Shown here: in pieces, positions 1-11,309 of the stretch
Numbering within the stretch: the first letter of the stretch is position 1
How the letters are laid out: each line of letters begins with the position of its first letter
From: Rhizaria sp. SCN 62-66
Lineage: Eukaryota > Rhizaria, unplaced
Direction of reading: 5' to 3'
Length of the DNA: 64,000 nucleotides
Assembly (NCBI GenBank): GCA_001724265.1
Contig: MEDY01000101.1
Span: forward strand, 93,780 to 157,779
Notes under the pieces: generated by a model
Seen by the model: the letters and a program-made list of their open reading frames with translations, nothing else
The model's database searches: none
What the model was told of the DNA's origin: nothing
Made by a program: the position numbers and the translations under genes

Positions 1-2122
1 ACGACGTGCGGGAAGACGGCGAGCTCGTCCAGCGGCCAATAGGCGGAGTTGATGGGCCAAATGTACGTCTCCGTGCCTAGCAGGCCGGTGATCTTCAGCG
101 GGACTCTAAGTGGGTCATTCAGAGGGTCCACGACCAGCGGCACCGAGACCTTGCACGCAAGAATGCACGTTTCCCACGACGAGCGACTGGCCGAGGTGAA
201 GGTGTTGCCCAGAAGCGTGAGCAGGTTGATCAGGCTGCCGAGAAGGTCGGGCCCGCTGTAGAAGTAGCACTGCAGGTTGGTCATGTTCCAGATCGATGGC
301 AGGTAAAACGTCAAGGTCTCGATGCCGCCGTCGCGGAACAGCATCACAAGCCCGGTCTGGCCCGCGGTGGCGTCGGGTCGCACGACGAACATGCGCGAGT
401 CGTCCGATTCGCCGTCGATGGTGCCGGTGCCGGAGATGTCCGCGGCATAAACGACGCCCGCTGAGTCGGTAGCGGTGAGCTCGGCGACGCGCGCCGTGCT
501 GGAGGACTTAGTGCCCGTGCAGCGCAGCACAAAGGGGAAGTACGCTGCCTCGGTGCTGAAGCTGAGGCCGGTCCAGGTGCCCGTCCAGATGGAGCTGCTG
601 TAAGACATGCTGCCGTAGACGTAGGAGTTGTCGGCGGTCGAGGAGAGGCGACAGGTCGGATTCAGCAGGATGTTATAGACGTACACATTGGTGAGCACGA
701 TTTTAACAGACTTAAGGGTGCTCTGAGGCAGCGACACGGTAGAGTCGAGCAGGAAACTAATGTCAAACGCGCTCGATGCCATCGCAAGCTTCGTGATGCG
801 CTTGAATCCTGACGAAAAGCGGGCCATATTCATGGTGCCGGTCACGGCGGGCGGGTTCAGCGCCAGCGGCACGGTGGACATAAGCTGCCTGCTGGCCTTG
901 GAGCACAGCGCGGTGCCGCAGTCGTAGAAGTTGACCGAGAACTGCGCGCGACCCGGCCGGCGGTGCTCCGCGAGCGGGTCGATGGGGCACGACAACGTCA
1001 GCGGCTGGCCCACCAGGGCGGCGGCGTCGGCCAGGATGAACAGGTCCGTCGCGGCGCCCGCGGCCGCGTCGGAGAGCACGACGACGCCGCCGCTCGTGGT
1101 GGCAAAGCAGCCCGAGTAGTCAACGGTGTCTGTGTCGAGGCCGAGCAGCAGCCCCGTCTCCGTAAAGAGCTGCAGCGCCAGCCGGCCCGAGACCTGGACC
1201 GATGCAAGCGTGATCGTGGCCACCAAGTGGCCCGGGTCGCCGCCCGCCGCAGGCACGCGCGTGTTGCGCGTGATCATGCCGTAGGACGCCGACGCGAACA
1301 CGGACGGCGCGGCGCGAGTCGCGGCGGCGCAGGCCGAGGTGAGACCAATCGTCGCCCACTGCGTCAACAGCACGTTGCCCGTGTCGCCAAGCGAGGGACG
1401 CTGCTCCAGTAGCGCGGCCGAGAAAGACAGCGGCGGCGCGCGCGCGGCGGCGGCGGCGGCGGGCGCGGCGGTGGGGCGCGGCACGGTGCAGAGCAGACGC
1501 AGCGACCGCGTCATCGGGTCCGAGGACGCGGAAGACACGCGCAGAGAATACGCAAGAGTCGCCGCATCAACGTGGTTGCGCGAGATGGTGTAGATGAGCT
1601 CGCCGTTGCCGCCGGTAGATGGGGTCAACGTCGTGGCCGTGACGTCAGAACCAGCAGTAGGGCCGTCGACGACGTAGCAGCGGCGGAGGTCGAGGGCCTC
1701 GCCGAAAAGCACCGCGCCGGCTGGGAAAGTCAGTTGCAGACGCAGCGGGTTCTGTGGCGGTGGGAAAATACCCGGGAAGGCGTTAATGGTCACTGCGACG
1801 AGTTCCTCCGCGGCGACGACCGGGGTGGGCAGACGGATGTCGGTGAGAGCGTGGAAGGATAGAGAGCACCCGTTAGAGCCGATGTCCATGGGCGAGACTG
1901 ACGGGAGCGCCCAGTTGGCCCCATCAGCAAAGACTATAGGGGGAAAAAAAGGTATTGGGAGACATAAAATGCATGGGTGGTAATACAATGATGAGCTAAA
2001 AGAGGATGGGGCAATCCTGGTTTGTGGAGTGAGGCTGTGGCGAAGAGCCGCGAGGATTACGAACCTGAGAAGAGCATAGTAGTGAAGCCAACTGCTCTGC
2101 AGAGCAGCCGCATAGGTATCAT
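1..2122 (-). CDS. Secreted Cys-containing protein of unknown family (3' end outside window)
   Basis: Exons complement(2065..2122) and complement(1..1933), running off the left edge; 663 codons are visible. The 58-nt first exon starts at the ATG at 2120-2122 and ends at a GTTCGT donor. Exon 2 follows a C-rich tract ending CCCTATAG. The join is in phase and creates a signal peptide: the second in-frame Met opens MRLLCRAVGFTTMLFSVFA, followed by DGANW, a plausible cleavage site. The rest is one open frame rich in Ser, Thr, Ala, Leu and Val with about a dozen scattered cysteines, which fits a disulfide-bonded extracellular or lumenal chain. A Pro/Ala-rich spacer lies near 1450-1490. No transmembrane segment or enzyme motif is visible in the part present. 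I do not recognise the family; the missing C-terminus could hold a membrane anchor. Gene structure is fairly sure, function unknown. Confidence 0.72.
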
Positions 2123-2699
2123 AAGAGAGTAGGCTGCGCGGCAGCGGTGGTTTTGAGTTACGGTACAGGTAGGGAGAGGTGGGGATGGCGCTCGGGCCGA
2201 AGTGCGAAGCGAGAGACGTTGTAGCTGCGGGGGGCGCGTATAAAAGAAGGAGAAGTGTACATATTGAGGGGAATTTTAACAGTTTAAGAAAGCTATACGG
2301 TATTATCTGGGGGTTTGATGCATGAGCAAATTGAAATCAGACAAAAATACGATAACAGTGGAGCAGAAAATCATACCGCAAATTGGACTTTCGGAAGATG
2401 TCGGCTGGCGTCGTCCCCACTGCTCTCCTTTCTGACCCAAAACCTGATCTCTCTCGCGTTTTCAACACTTTAACTGCACACAAACAAGCGCTTGGAATGC
2501 ATACTTTTGATAAAATGACGTTTACTCGCACCAATAAACTTATTTGTATTCTTAAGATACGCACCCGTGAATATCTTGATGTAGCGACAGCACTGGGTCA
2601 ACTCTTATAATAATGTTCACATTTTCTTCCACGTGTTAAATACGCTAAATACAACTCCCAAGCCGTTGTTTTTTTGCTTTTGCTGCTTGTTTCGCGCGC
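2123..2699. other. Intergenic, 577 bp
   Basis: Lies between the 5' end of the secreted-protein gene and the 3' end of TRAP1. It is AT-richer than the genes. A TATAAAAG string sits at about 2238 on the plus strand, the wrong strand for the flanking minus-strand genes, so I do not call it a promoter. A 75-codon plus-strand frame (2383-2610) lacks the codon bias of the neighbours. Confidence 0.4.
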
Positions 2700-5600
2700 T
2701 TACGCGGAATCCTTGGCCTTGCGCGCGGCCTCGTAGGCCTCAGCCTCGGCGGCGGCCTTCTTGAGGAAGTCCTCCATCATCTGCTCCTGCGTCTTGGGGC
2801 TCACCTTGGCCGCCGCGGCCTTGCGCTCGCGCTCCGCCTGCTCCTCCAGCGTCTCCGCGCTCTTCTCCGACGCGCCGGCGCTCGCACTGGCGGCAGAGGT
2901 GGACGCGGGGAAGACGGTGGCGTCGGTGGCGGCGCCCGCGGTGCCGTTGAGCGCGGCCTCGAGCAGCGCGTGCATGCGCGGCAGCATCGTGCGCGGGTTG
3001 TCCAGGATATCGGCCGCCAGCAGCGCGTTATCAAACACCTGCTCCACGACCGCGTTCGCCACCAGCGGGTTCGCGGCGCGCGCGGCAATGACCTTCTTGA
3101 AGATCGGGTGGTTGGGGTTGATCTCGAGCTTGAGTTTCTGCGCAGCCTGGTTCTCGAGCAGCGACTGGTCGATCATCTTGATCATCTTGCGCATGGCGCT
3201 CGACTCATGGTCCACGATCAGCGCCGGCGACGACACGAGGCGCGTCGACACGACGACTGACGCCACCTTGGGGCCCAGAACCTTCTTGACGTAGGCGATC
3301 AGGTCCTGGTTCTCGGCCTCCTTGGCCGCGCGCTCGGCCGCCGTCTCAGCCGAGTCGACCGGCTGCGGCATCGACTCGCACGACACGAGCTTGCGCTTGC
3401 CGTACGTCTTGAGGTTCTTCATCACAAACTCGTCCATGCTGAGGTACAGGAACAGCACTTCGGTGCCGTTGGCGCGGTGCGCCTCGTAGTAGGGCGACGC
3501 CTCGCCGGACTCGCGCGTGGGCACGCACAGGTAGTAGATCTCCGTCTGGGTCGGCGGCATGCGCGCGATGTAGTCGTCGAGCGACACGAACTCGCCCTTC
3601 TTGCCGAACGACGATTCGAAGCGCAGCAGGCGCGCCAGCTCGTTCTTGTGCGCGTAGTCGGAGCACACGCCCTCCTTGAGGAACGAGTTGAACTCGCGGT
3701 ACCACGTGTTGTACTTGTCCACGTCGCGCACGGACTCGTCCTGGAAACACAGCGAGTGAAAACAAAAGAGTATAATACAATGGTGAGCAATCAGGCGTGA
3801 ACAAAAATGAAAATGTGAATGTGTGTCTAGAAAATAAATTTGTCAATGATTATCGTTGATTGTTTTGAGACGGCGTACCTGGAAGAACTTGATGACGCGC
3901 TTGGTGAGGACGGCGGAGATGCGCGAGATAAGGAGCGAGTCCTGCATGTTCTCGCGGGAAATGTTCAGCGGCACGTCCTCGGAGTCGACCACACCCTGCA
4001 CAAAGCGGAAGTAGTCGGGCAGCAGGCCCTGCGCCTTGGACTTAATCAGCACCTTGCGGCAGTACAGAGAGGTACCTGCGATGAGAACAAAGAGAAAAAC
4101 AAATGAATTGAATCAAGAAAGGGCAAGAATTATATTCGCAGAATGAGCTATAGTAAGAACTCGTAAAAATAGTATATGGTGGCACAAAGTGGTTATTGTT
4201 CCGAGAAATCGATGGACAAACGTACCGGGGTCCATGCGGCCCATGCCGAACTTCTCCATGTGGCGCTCGGGGAAGTAGAAGAGCGCATTGATCTGGATCG
4301 GCGCGTCGGTCGAGAAGTGCATGCGGTAGGTCGGCGTGTCGAAGGCGTTGGCGTGATAGCGGTAGAACTCGTCGTGCATCTCGTCGGTGATGTCGCCCTT
4401 GTTCATCATCCAGATCGCCTGCACGACGTTGAGCCGCACGCCGTTAATGAAGATCGGGAACGAGACGTAGTTGGAGTACTTCTTGAGCACCGTCTCGATC
4501 GTCTTGGCCTTGGTGTAAGTGCGCTGTTCGGGACGCAGGTGGATGATGATCTTGGTACCGCGCTCCACGCCGCGCGCCTCGGCGACCGTGTACTTGCCCG
4601 TGCCGTCAGACACCCAGTGATAGCCAATCGCCTCGCTGAAGGAGGGGGAAAGCAAAGCATAGAACAAAGACAAAAAGAAATATCAATGAGGAATAGATCC
4701 CATTTGCGGTGTAAAACATACCACATTTCGAGTTGGAAATAATAGTATGACGCGTATATCAAGTTAATTTTTCAAGTTAAAACAAAGTAGAAACATCGTA
4801 AGCAGTGGCGATCGCCTACACGTACCTGCCGTCCTTGTTGAGCTTAGCGGACTTAGTGTAGACCTCGATCTTGTGTCCGACCATGAAGGCGGAGTAGAAG
4901 CCGACGCCGAACTGGCCGATGATGCCGGTCGCGCTCTCGCCGCGCTCGCGGGCCTCCTGTGCGGTGTGAGGCGCAAAGCAACGAGTTGCAAGGACACGAA
5001 TGATGAAAAAACAGTGAGATCTGACGATACACAATCCAATGTTTACTCTGAATGATGGATAAACAAGATAAGTACACAAATAGTAATATTTTTGCATGCC
5101 ATGAATGTCTCCGTACCTGTGCAAACTGCTTGGAACCGGACTTGGCGATGGTGCCGAGGTTGGTGACGAGCTCCTCCTTGGTCATGCCGATGCCCGTGTC
5201 CTGGATCGTCAGCGTGCGCGCGTTGTCGTCGGGGAAAATGCGGATCTCCATCGGCAGGTCGGGGTTCGCGAACGTGCTGGCGGTCTGCGTCTGCACGTAG
5301 CGCGCCTTCTCGAGCGCGTCCGAGGCGTTTGAGATGAGCTCGCGCAGGAAGACCTCCTTGTCGGTGTAGAGCGAGTTGGTCACGATGTCGAGCATCTGCT
5401 TCGTCTCGGTCTGGAATGAGTGCTCCTGCGCGTCCGAAATGACCTCCTCGGTCACCGTGTTGGCGGCGATGTCCGCGCGCGCGACGGCGGGCGCCTCGTC
5501 GGGGATGTGCAGCGAGGGGTCGCCGGCGCGCGGGGCGAAGTCCGTCTCCTGTGAGAGGCCCTGCTGCTCCATCATGCGCGCCACGTCCTCCGAGGTCAGC

Positions 5601-5986
5601 CCGGCCTTCTCCATCTGCTCCGCAAAGCTCGCCATCTGCGCCGCCACGTCGCCCGTGGGGGCCTCAAAGCCGGCAGCAGAGGGGGACATGTTGGCGGGGC
5701 CGGCCGTCGCAGCCGCAGGATTGTCGTTCATCGACTTGAGCATGCGCTCGAATTCAGCCATATCGAACTTGGTGTCCGCGGGGGGTGCGCCCAGCACGTC
5801 CGCCTCGGGGATGTGCTTGCCGCCAGAGCCGGAAGAGCTCGACGAGGAGAACAGAGCCGTGCTGGCGCTGGAGGCAGGGAGTGAGGCGGAGACTGGGGCA
5901 ACGAGAACATTCGAGACGCCAGTCTGGGCCGCACGGGCCGACATCGCCGTCGCGCGAATAACACCACGAGAAAGAGAGCCAAACAT
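2700..5986 (-). CDS. TRAP1: Mitochondrial HSP90-family chaperone TRAP1
   Basis: Exons complement(5117..5986), (4826..4956), (4226..4635), (3879..4075), (2700..3740); all four introns phase correctly, giving 882 aa and a TAA stop. TRAP1 is the mitochondrial-matrix HSP90 paralogue, an ATP-driven dimeric chaperone. Order: an Arg/Ser/Ala-rich presequence ([20 protein letters not shown]), an unusual Ala/Met/Glu-rich stretch to about residue 175, then the GHKL ATPase domain with ELISNASDA (about residue 212), DTGIGM and GTIAKSGSK, the lid [11 protein letters not shown], the middle domain ([21 protein letters not shown]) and the C-terminal dimerisation domain. The charged linker and MEEVD tail of cytosolic HSP90 are absent, as in TRAP1 and HtpG. 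Start chosen at 5986 rather than the in-frame ATG at 6016, because the extra acidic MNFFEIAISK would spoil the presequence. Human TRAP1 is 704 aa; the excess is the N-terminal insertion. Confidence 0.95.
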
Positions 5987-6365
5987 CTTGGAAATAGCTA
6001 TTTCAAAGAAATTCAACAGACGTTAACATCCAGGATGCTTCATCACCGAGCGCCTTCCAGAAAGTTCGCTCGCTCGCTCGGTCGCCAGCAATTTTTGCGA
6101 ACCGCTGTTGTGGCAACCACCGCCACTTCTATTGCTCTCTTTGAACGGTCTCCATTTCTGAAGCAGGTGTGGAGATGTCTATACTCGTTCATTTCTATAG
6201 TTATTTTGGAAATAGGCATGAAATGTGTTTTATTATTTTGTATTTAACTGGTATCTCGCCAGACGGACACTACATGCTGTATCACCTCGCTCAATATTCT
6301 CCAACGGCTCTGTCTTGTATCGCACACGCCCATTGACTTGCCCCTCTCGTAGACACCGGCTCCCA
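5987..6365. promoter_or_regulatory. Divergent promoter region TRAP1 / KAP3
   Basis: A 379-bp gap between two head-to-head start codons must hold both 5' UTRs and both promoters. I see no clear TATA box. An in-frame frame extends upstream of the chosen KAP3 ATG but includes AT-rich non-coding-like sequence. Confidence 0.5.
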
Positions 6366-9300
6366 ATGTCGTCGCCGCCTGGCTGGGCGCCTCCCAAGAC
6401 CAAGCTCAAGCTGGACTGCGAGGTGGAGCCTGTGCCGACCCTCATCGTCATCCGCACATCCTTTGAAGTCAACACAGAGGTCCTGGGTACGCTTAACCCC
6501 CAAACTCCCATGTTGCTGCTCGCATCGCTCTGCAACCTCTGCCTCTCAATAGCGGCTCTTGTTATTGCTGTTTTGTGCTTTTTGACATACATCACATTGT
6601 ACATGTCCTCATTCTTGTGCTTTTTTGCTTCTACAGACCCCGAGGGCAACCCTACGGTGACACCCCAGGAGACCACCAAGCGCTTCAAGATGAAGGGCTT
6701 CCACCCCGGTACGTCTCCCATTCACATACAACACAGCAAGCTAAATTCAGGCAAGCACAAGCTCGACAGTAGCGCCCAATATATGTTCCCTTGCTCACTT
6801 TGTATCCTGTCTGTATGATATTCTTTGTGTCAATGCATTGCTTTGCAGGCTCGAGCTCCGAGAAGTTTGCTGCCGCCATCATCCCCAAGACGGACGGCCT
6901 CGTACGTCATATCCACTATTTTTGACTATTCATCACCCTATGTTATCAATATGTTGACGCGTCACCTGTATCTATGGCGTTCATCCCACTCCCCTTTTGT
7001 TCTGCACTGTTTTATCTCTCCCGACCAGATCCCGGCCAAGGGCGAGGCCGCTGTCATCCAGGTCCTCAACCGCCTGAAGACCAAGCTTGAGGCCGCGGGC
7101 GTCACGGCCCCGGCCCCCGCGGGCGGTGCCGCCTCCATGGCCTCGCCCACCGCGCTAGTCTCCCCGGTCGCGCCGACCCATCAGCAGCTGCAGCAGCAGC
7201 AACAGATGGAGGAGCAGCTTCAAGGCTACTACGGCTCCGGCGCCAGCTCCAGCAGCGGCGGCGGCGCCACGGCTCCGGCGCGACCCGGCGAGCTCAACGC
7301 CGCGCGCGCCCCCGCGGCCGCGGCACCGCGCACGGCCTACGACGAACAGGTCGAGGAGGAGCGCAAGCGCGCCGCCGCCGCCGCGCAGGCCGCCAAGGCG
7401 CAAGCGCAGGCCGAGGCGCGCGCCGCCGCCGCTGCCGCCGCCGCCGCCGCCACTACCGCACAGGCCTCCGCTGCCGCGTCTACGCGCTCCGCCGCCCATA
7501 GTGCGGGGGCGGGGGGCAAGAAGGGTAGCGACCTGGGCCCCGCGCCGCCGGAGAACAACTTCCAGAACTACGACTACTCTAAGTACGCCACGGGCTCCGC
7601 GGCGGCCGCGGCCGCGGCGGCGGGCTCGCGGCTGAAGCGCGCGCCCCGCGCGGCGGCGACGGAGAAGGCCAAGATCGCGAAACTGGATAGCTACCTGGAG
7701 GACCTGTACGAGGAAGACGTGGACAAGAAGATCCGTGCGACGGGGCTCATCCTGCAGCTCGTGCAGATGCCGGACCACCTGGAGAAGCTCGCGGGAAACC
7801 AACAGCTGACGTCTGCGCTTGCGCGCGTGCTGGTGGACGACCGCAAGAAGAGCATCGCGCTGACGACGAACATCCTCGAAGTGTTCTTCTGCTTTTCGTC
7901 CATCTCGCAGCTGCACGGCGTGCTGACCGCGAACAAGATCGGCAACACCGCGCTCAACGTGATCGACTTCGAGCTGATGCGCTACGACGCGCGCGTGCGC
8001 GAGGTGCGCAGCGAGAGCGACTACCAGCGTCTGCAGGGCTACCTGTTCAAGCAGGAGAAACTGCTCTTTGTGTGCTTCTACATCCTGCTCAACATGTCCG
8101 AAGACATCATGATCGAGCTGCGCATCAAGCAGCGCAAGATCATCCCCATGCTCGTCACAGTGCTGGGCAACCACGACAACAAGGATACGAGCTGCCTCAC
8201 GCACCTGCGTCTGCTCTGCGTCGCCTTCCTCAAGAAGCTCTCGCTCATTGAGGCTAACACCATCGAGCTCCAGCAGGTACGCTTTCATCCGCTTTATTGT
8301 AAGATGTTAATTTCACTTTATGCTTGATACTGCCGAGTATCATCTTAATGTTATCTGTTGCTGCTTGTTCATTTGGTTGATTATTTTGCTCAAACTCTCT
8401 CCTTACAATGGCTCTGTTTGTTCCCATCTGTGTATAGTTCGAGATGATGCGCGTGACCCTGCGCTACGTGGCCCCGTCGCCGACCCCTTCGGATGACACG
8501 CTGTGCTCGGCACTGTTCCGGCTCACGCAGAATCTCGTGTTCAACCGCGAGTGCCGCGTCACGGCCGCAAACACGCTAGTCGGCCCCGCGGTCGCAGCGC
8601 TCCAGTACGTACAAAAGGATTATTCTCCCTTATTACTACTCTCCCATTTTGTTGAGTGAAAAGTGAAATCGTTGCTAAACTCACTCTTTCTGAACTACAT
8701 TCAATGATACCTTTGAAACTGACTCACCTTGTTGTATTCGTGACGAACTTCTTCGCTGAAATTCGCACCATAGGCGTCCCAATTGCGCGACGGCAGCGGC
8801 GCGTCTGCTGTACATGCTGACCACGGACCCGGCGCTGATGCCGGTCATCCAGCCGCACCTGGCCAACGCAGCGGCCCCGGCCATCGCGCTTGTGCTCCAG
8901 GCGCCCGGCTCCGTGACTAATATTGACGCCACGGCGCTGGCGATCAACATGTCGTGCATCCGCGAGCTGGTGCCGCTGCTGCTGCACGGCGGCGCGCTGC
9001 CCGCGCTCTTCTCGCGCCTCGAACACACCAACGACGTGTACGTGGCCAAGCTCATTCGCGCGCTCTCGGAGCACCGCGAGAGCCACGACGTGCTGGAAAA
9101 GTACGCCATGCGGATCGCCGAGATGGTGCTGCGCGGCGAGAACCCGGAGGTGCGGATGGAGGCGCTCGGCATCTTCGCTAACACGCCGCTCAAGAAGGTA
9201 CGCACAGAATGAAACTCCTTCGAAAACAGCATAGATTACAGTTAATTATCTTGAACATTTGCTCATGGGGTGAATTTTATGTGGTATCTTTTGTTTTCGC

Positions 9301-10698
9301 CTTCTATTTTGCTGCTTCAGGAGGCGTGCGCGGAGCTCATGACCAAGTACCAACTGTGGGACTTCCTGATGCAGAATCTTGTCCCGACCCAGGACAACGA
9401 CGACATCGCGATACAGGTCATCATGCTACTGGGCAATCTGGCCGTGGACAGCCGCACATCGGGCATCCTCACCACGCCCAAGCTCGTCAACCTGCTCGAC
9501 GAAAATCTCGCCAGTACGTCGCTGTCAATCCACCGTCATTCTCATCCACCTGCTGATTTATGGAATGAATAGCTTCAAATCGAATGAAAACCAATATTAT
9601 TAGTGTTTATTGTATATGTACTGTATCTGAGATCATTTTTTTCACACATTTTATCTGCTTCATTTGATAATGGGTTTTCTTTGTGTCTTTCCCCCAAGTC
9701 GCGGCCAAGGAGGGCGACTCTGAGATGATCCAACAGATCCTCTTCACCATCTTCCGCCTCCTGCAGCACCGCAAGTCACGCGAAGTCGTGTGCCAGATCC
9801 CCGCCATTCACGACCTCATCATCACGTGCATCGGCTGGCCGCACCCGCTCGTGCGCACCTACGCCAACTCGTGCATGGACGTCATCCTGGAGCACCCCGT
9901 CACGCAGCTCAAGGAGGAGCTCATGAAGTACGTCACTACGCGCGATTTCGGCGATATTGAACTTAAATTCCACAGAAATTTGCAAAGTCTGAAACATAAT
10001 ATTGAGAAAATATGTTATCATTGCTCACTCACACACAATGCTTTATCCTTTGTTTGTTTGTGTTTTGTTTAGCCGTCGCTTCGAGGTGTACAACGAGGCG
10101 TACATGGCCATCATCAGCGATGGCGGGCTTGCAGACCTGGTTGACGAGTACGAGGAGGGCGAGCGCGCGCAGCTCGAGGCCGAGGCGTTGGCCGCCGACG
10201 CCAACGCGGGCCTCCACGGCCACGGCGGCGCGGGCGGCGACTACGGCGACGACGACGGCGACGGCGAAGGGTTCGACTCCTTCTACGGCGACGGCGGCGG
10301 CCGGCTCGGTGGCTGGGGCAACAACAGCGCCACGGGCGGCGGCGCGGGGACGACGAACCGGCGCGGCGTCTACGGCAACGGCTACCGCGAGGAGGAGGAC
10401 AGTGGTGAGGACGACGATACGCTCGGCAGCGGCGCCAACTACGGGGACGACGTCGCGCAGGTCAGGGTACGTTAAACAGCCGTCAATATAGTGTGTATAT
10501 GGTATATCATTACGAGCGCCGTTATGAACATATTGACATTATTTGAATGTCCGTCGATTCTGTGTCAAAACGTGCATATCTGTATTTTACATCCGACTTA
10601 AAACTCACCCTTAACAACTTGCAAACTGTGCTCCTACTTCGTGTTATGTTTGCTTGTAGTCGCTTGGTGGTGACAGCCGTGTGTCTCGCCGCGCATAA
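6366..10698 (+). CDS. KAP3: Kinesin-associated protein 3 (kinesin-2 non-motor subunit)
   Basis: Exons 6366..6486, 6637..6708, 6849..6901, 7029..8276, 8438..8604, 8774..9197, 9321..9513, 9699..9927, 10073..10466, 10660..10698; every junction keeps frame, giving 979 aa and TAA. KAP3 is the armadillo-repeat subunit that links heterotrimeric kinesin-2 to cargo, chiefly intraflagellar-transport trains. The KAP core begins near residue 300 with LDSYLEDLYEEDVDKKIRAT, then LILQLVQMPDHLE, FFCFSSISQLHGVL and FKQEKLLFVCFYILLNMSED, all close to the animal/algal pattern; ARM repeats run to about residue 850. Residues about 100-290 are a Gln/Ala/Gly-rich insertion absent from human KAP3 (792 aa). The tail is Gly/Asp-rich and acidic. 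The last coding exon has only 12 codons after a GTACGT donor; without it the frame would stop two codons later. Shares a 379-bp divergent promoter with TRAP1. Confidence 0.93.
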
Positions 10699-11309
10699 GG
10701 ATGTTGGTGGTTGGTGTAATTAGGTCTACACACATTTAAGGCAGACAGCAGAAGTGCCGGATCAAAGAAGATGCCAGCGTAGTGTGGTACTGCGCGGAAC
10801 GATATCGGCGTAAATTGCGCAGATTTAGGAATTAAACTATGAACAGCTTATATAGAATTGTATGAATAGTTGCAAATGCGAACAATAAATTTGAACAAAA
10901 AAGATTTAAGACTTGAAAATCTTTCGTAAAGTGAATTTCTGATATCCGTTGACTGGACCCAATGACTGTGGGCATCGCTTGTGCCCACGGTCACTAGACG
11001 AGGTTGGCTTCGGTCAACGCCCAGCTCTCTTGTCTGCCTCCTTTGGTATCTAAATGACACGACTACACATGCCATACTTGCTCTGATAGTGACGGAATTA
11101 AAAGAATAGAGTCTTTGTGAGTGCTCGTAAATTATATTCAAGCCTTGTTCCTGCATGATGGACTTGACCGCGCGCAGCTGCTATCGTATCCGGCATGTTA
11201 GCCTCATTCCCCTCGCACCGCCTACTTGCTCTCTTGCGCCCTGCACTCGACCTCTGACTCACTGTTTGCACTCCTTTGCTCCGACTTTTCTCAACAGCCG
11301 CTCTTCGCA
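10699..11309. other. Intergenic, 611 bp
   Basis: AT-rich 3' flank of KAP3 and 5' flank of the next plus-strand gene. A CTCAACAG string just before the downstream ATG could be a 5'-UTR splice acceptor. No gene or RNA recognised. Confidence 0.4.

Noticed and set aside
2238-2245. TATA box (TATAAAAG)
   Set aside because: On the plus strand with no plus-strand gene following; both neighbours are on the minus strand.
2383-2610. 75-codon plus-strand frame
   Set aside because: AT-rich, without local codon bias, in the flank between two minus-strand genes; nothing recognisable.
5987-6016. Upstream in-frame ATG (6016) as the TRAP1 start
   Set aside because: It adds MNFFEIAISK, which puts an acidic residue and a hydrophobic stretch ahead of a good Arg/Ser/Ala mitochondrial presequence.
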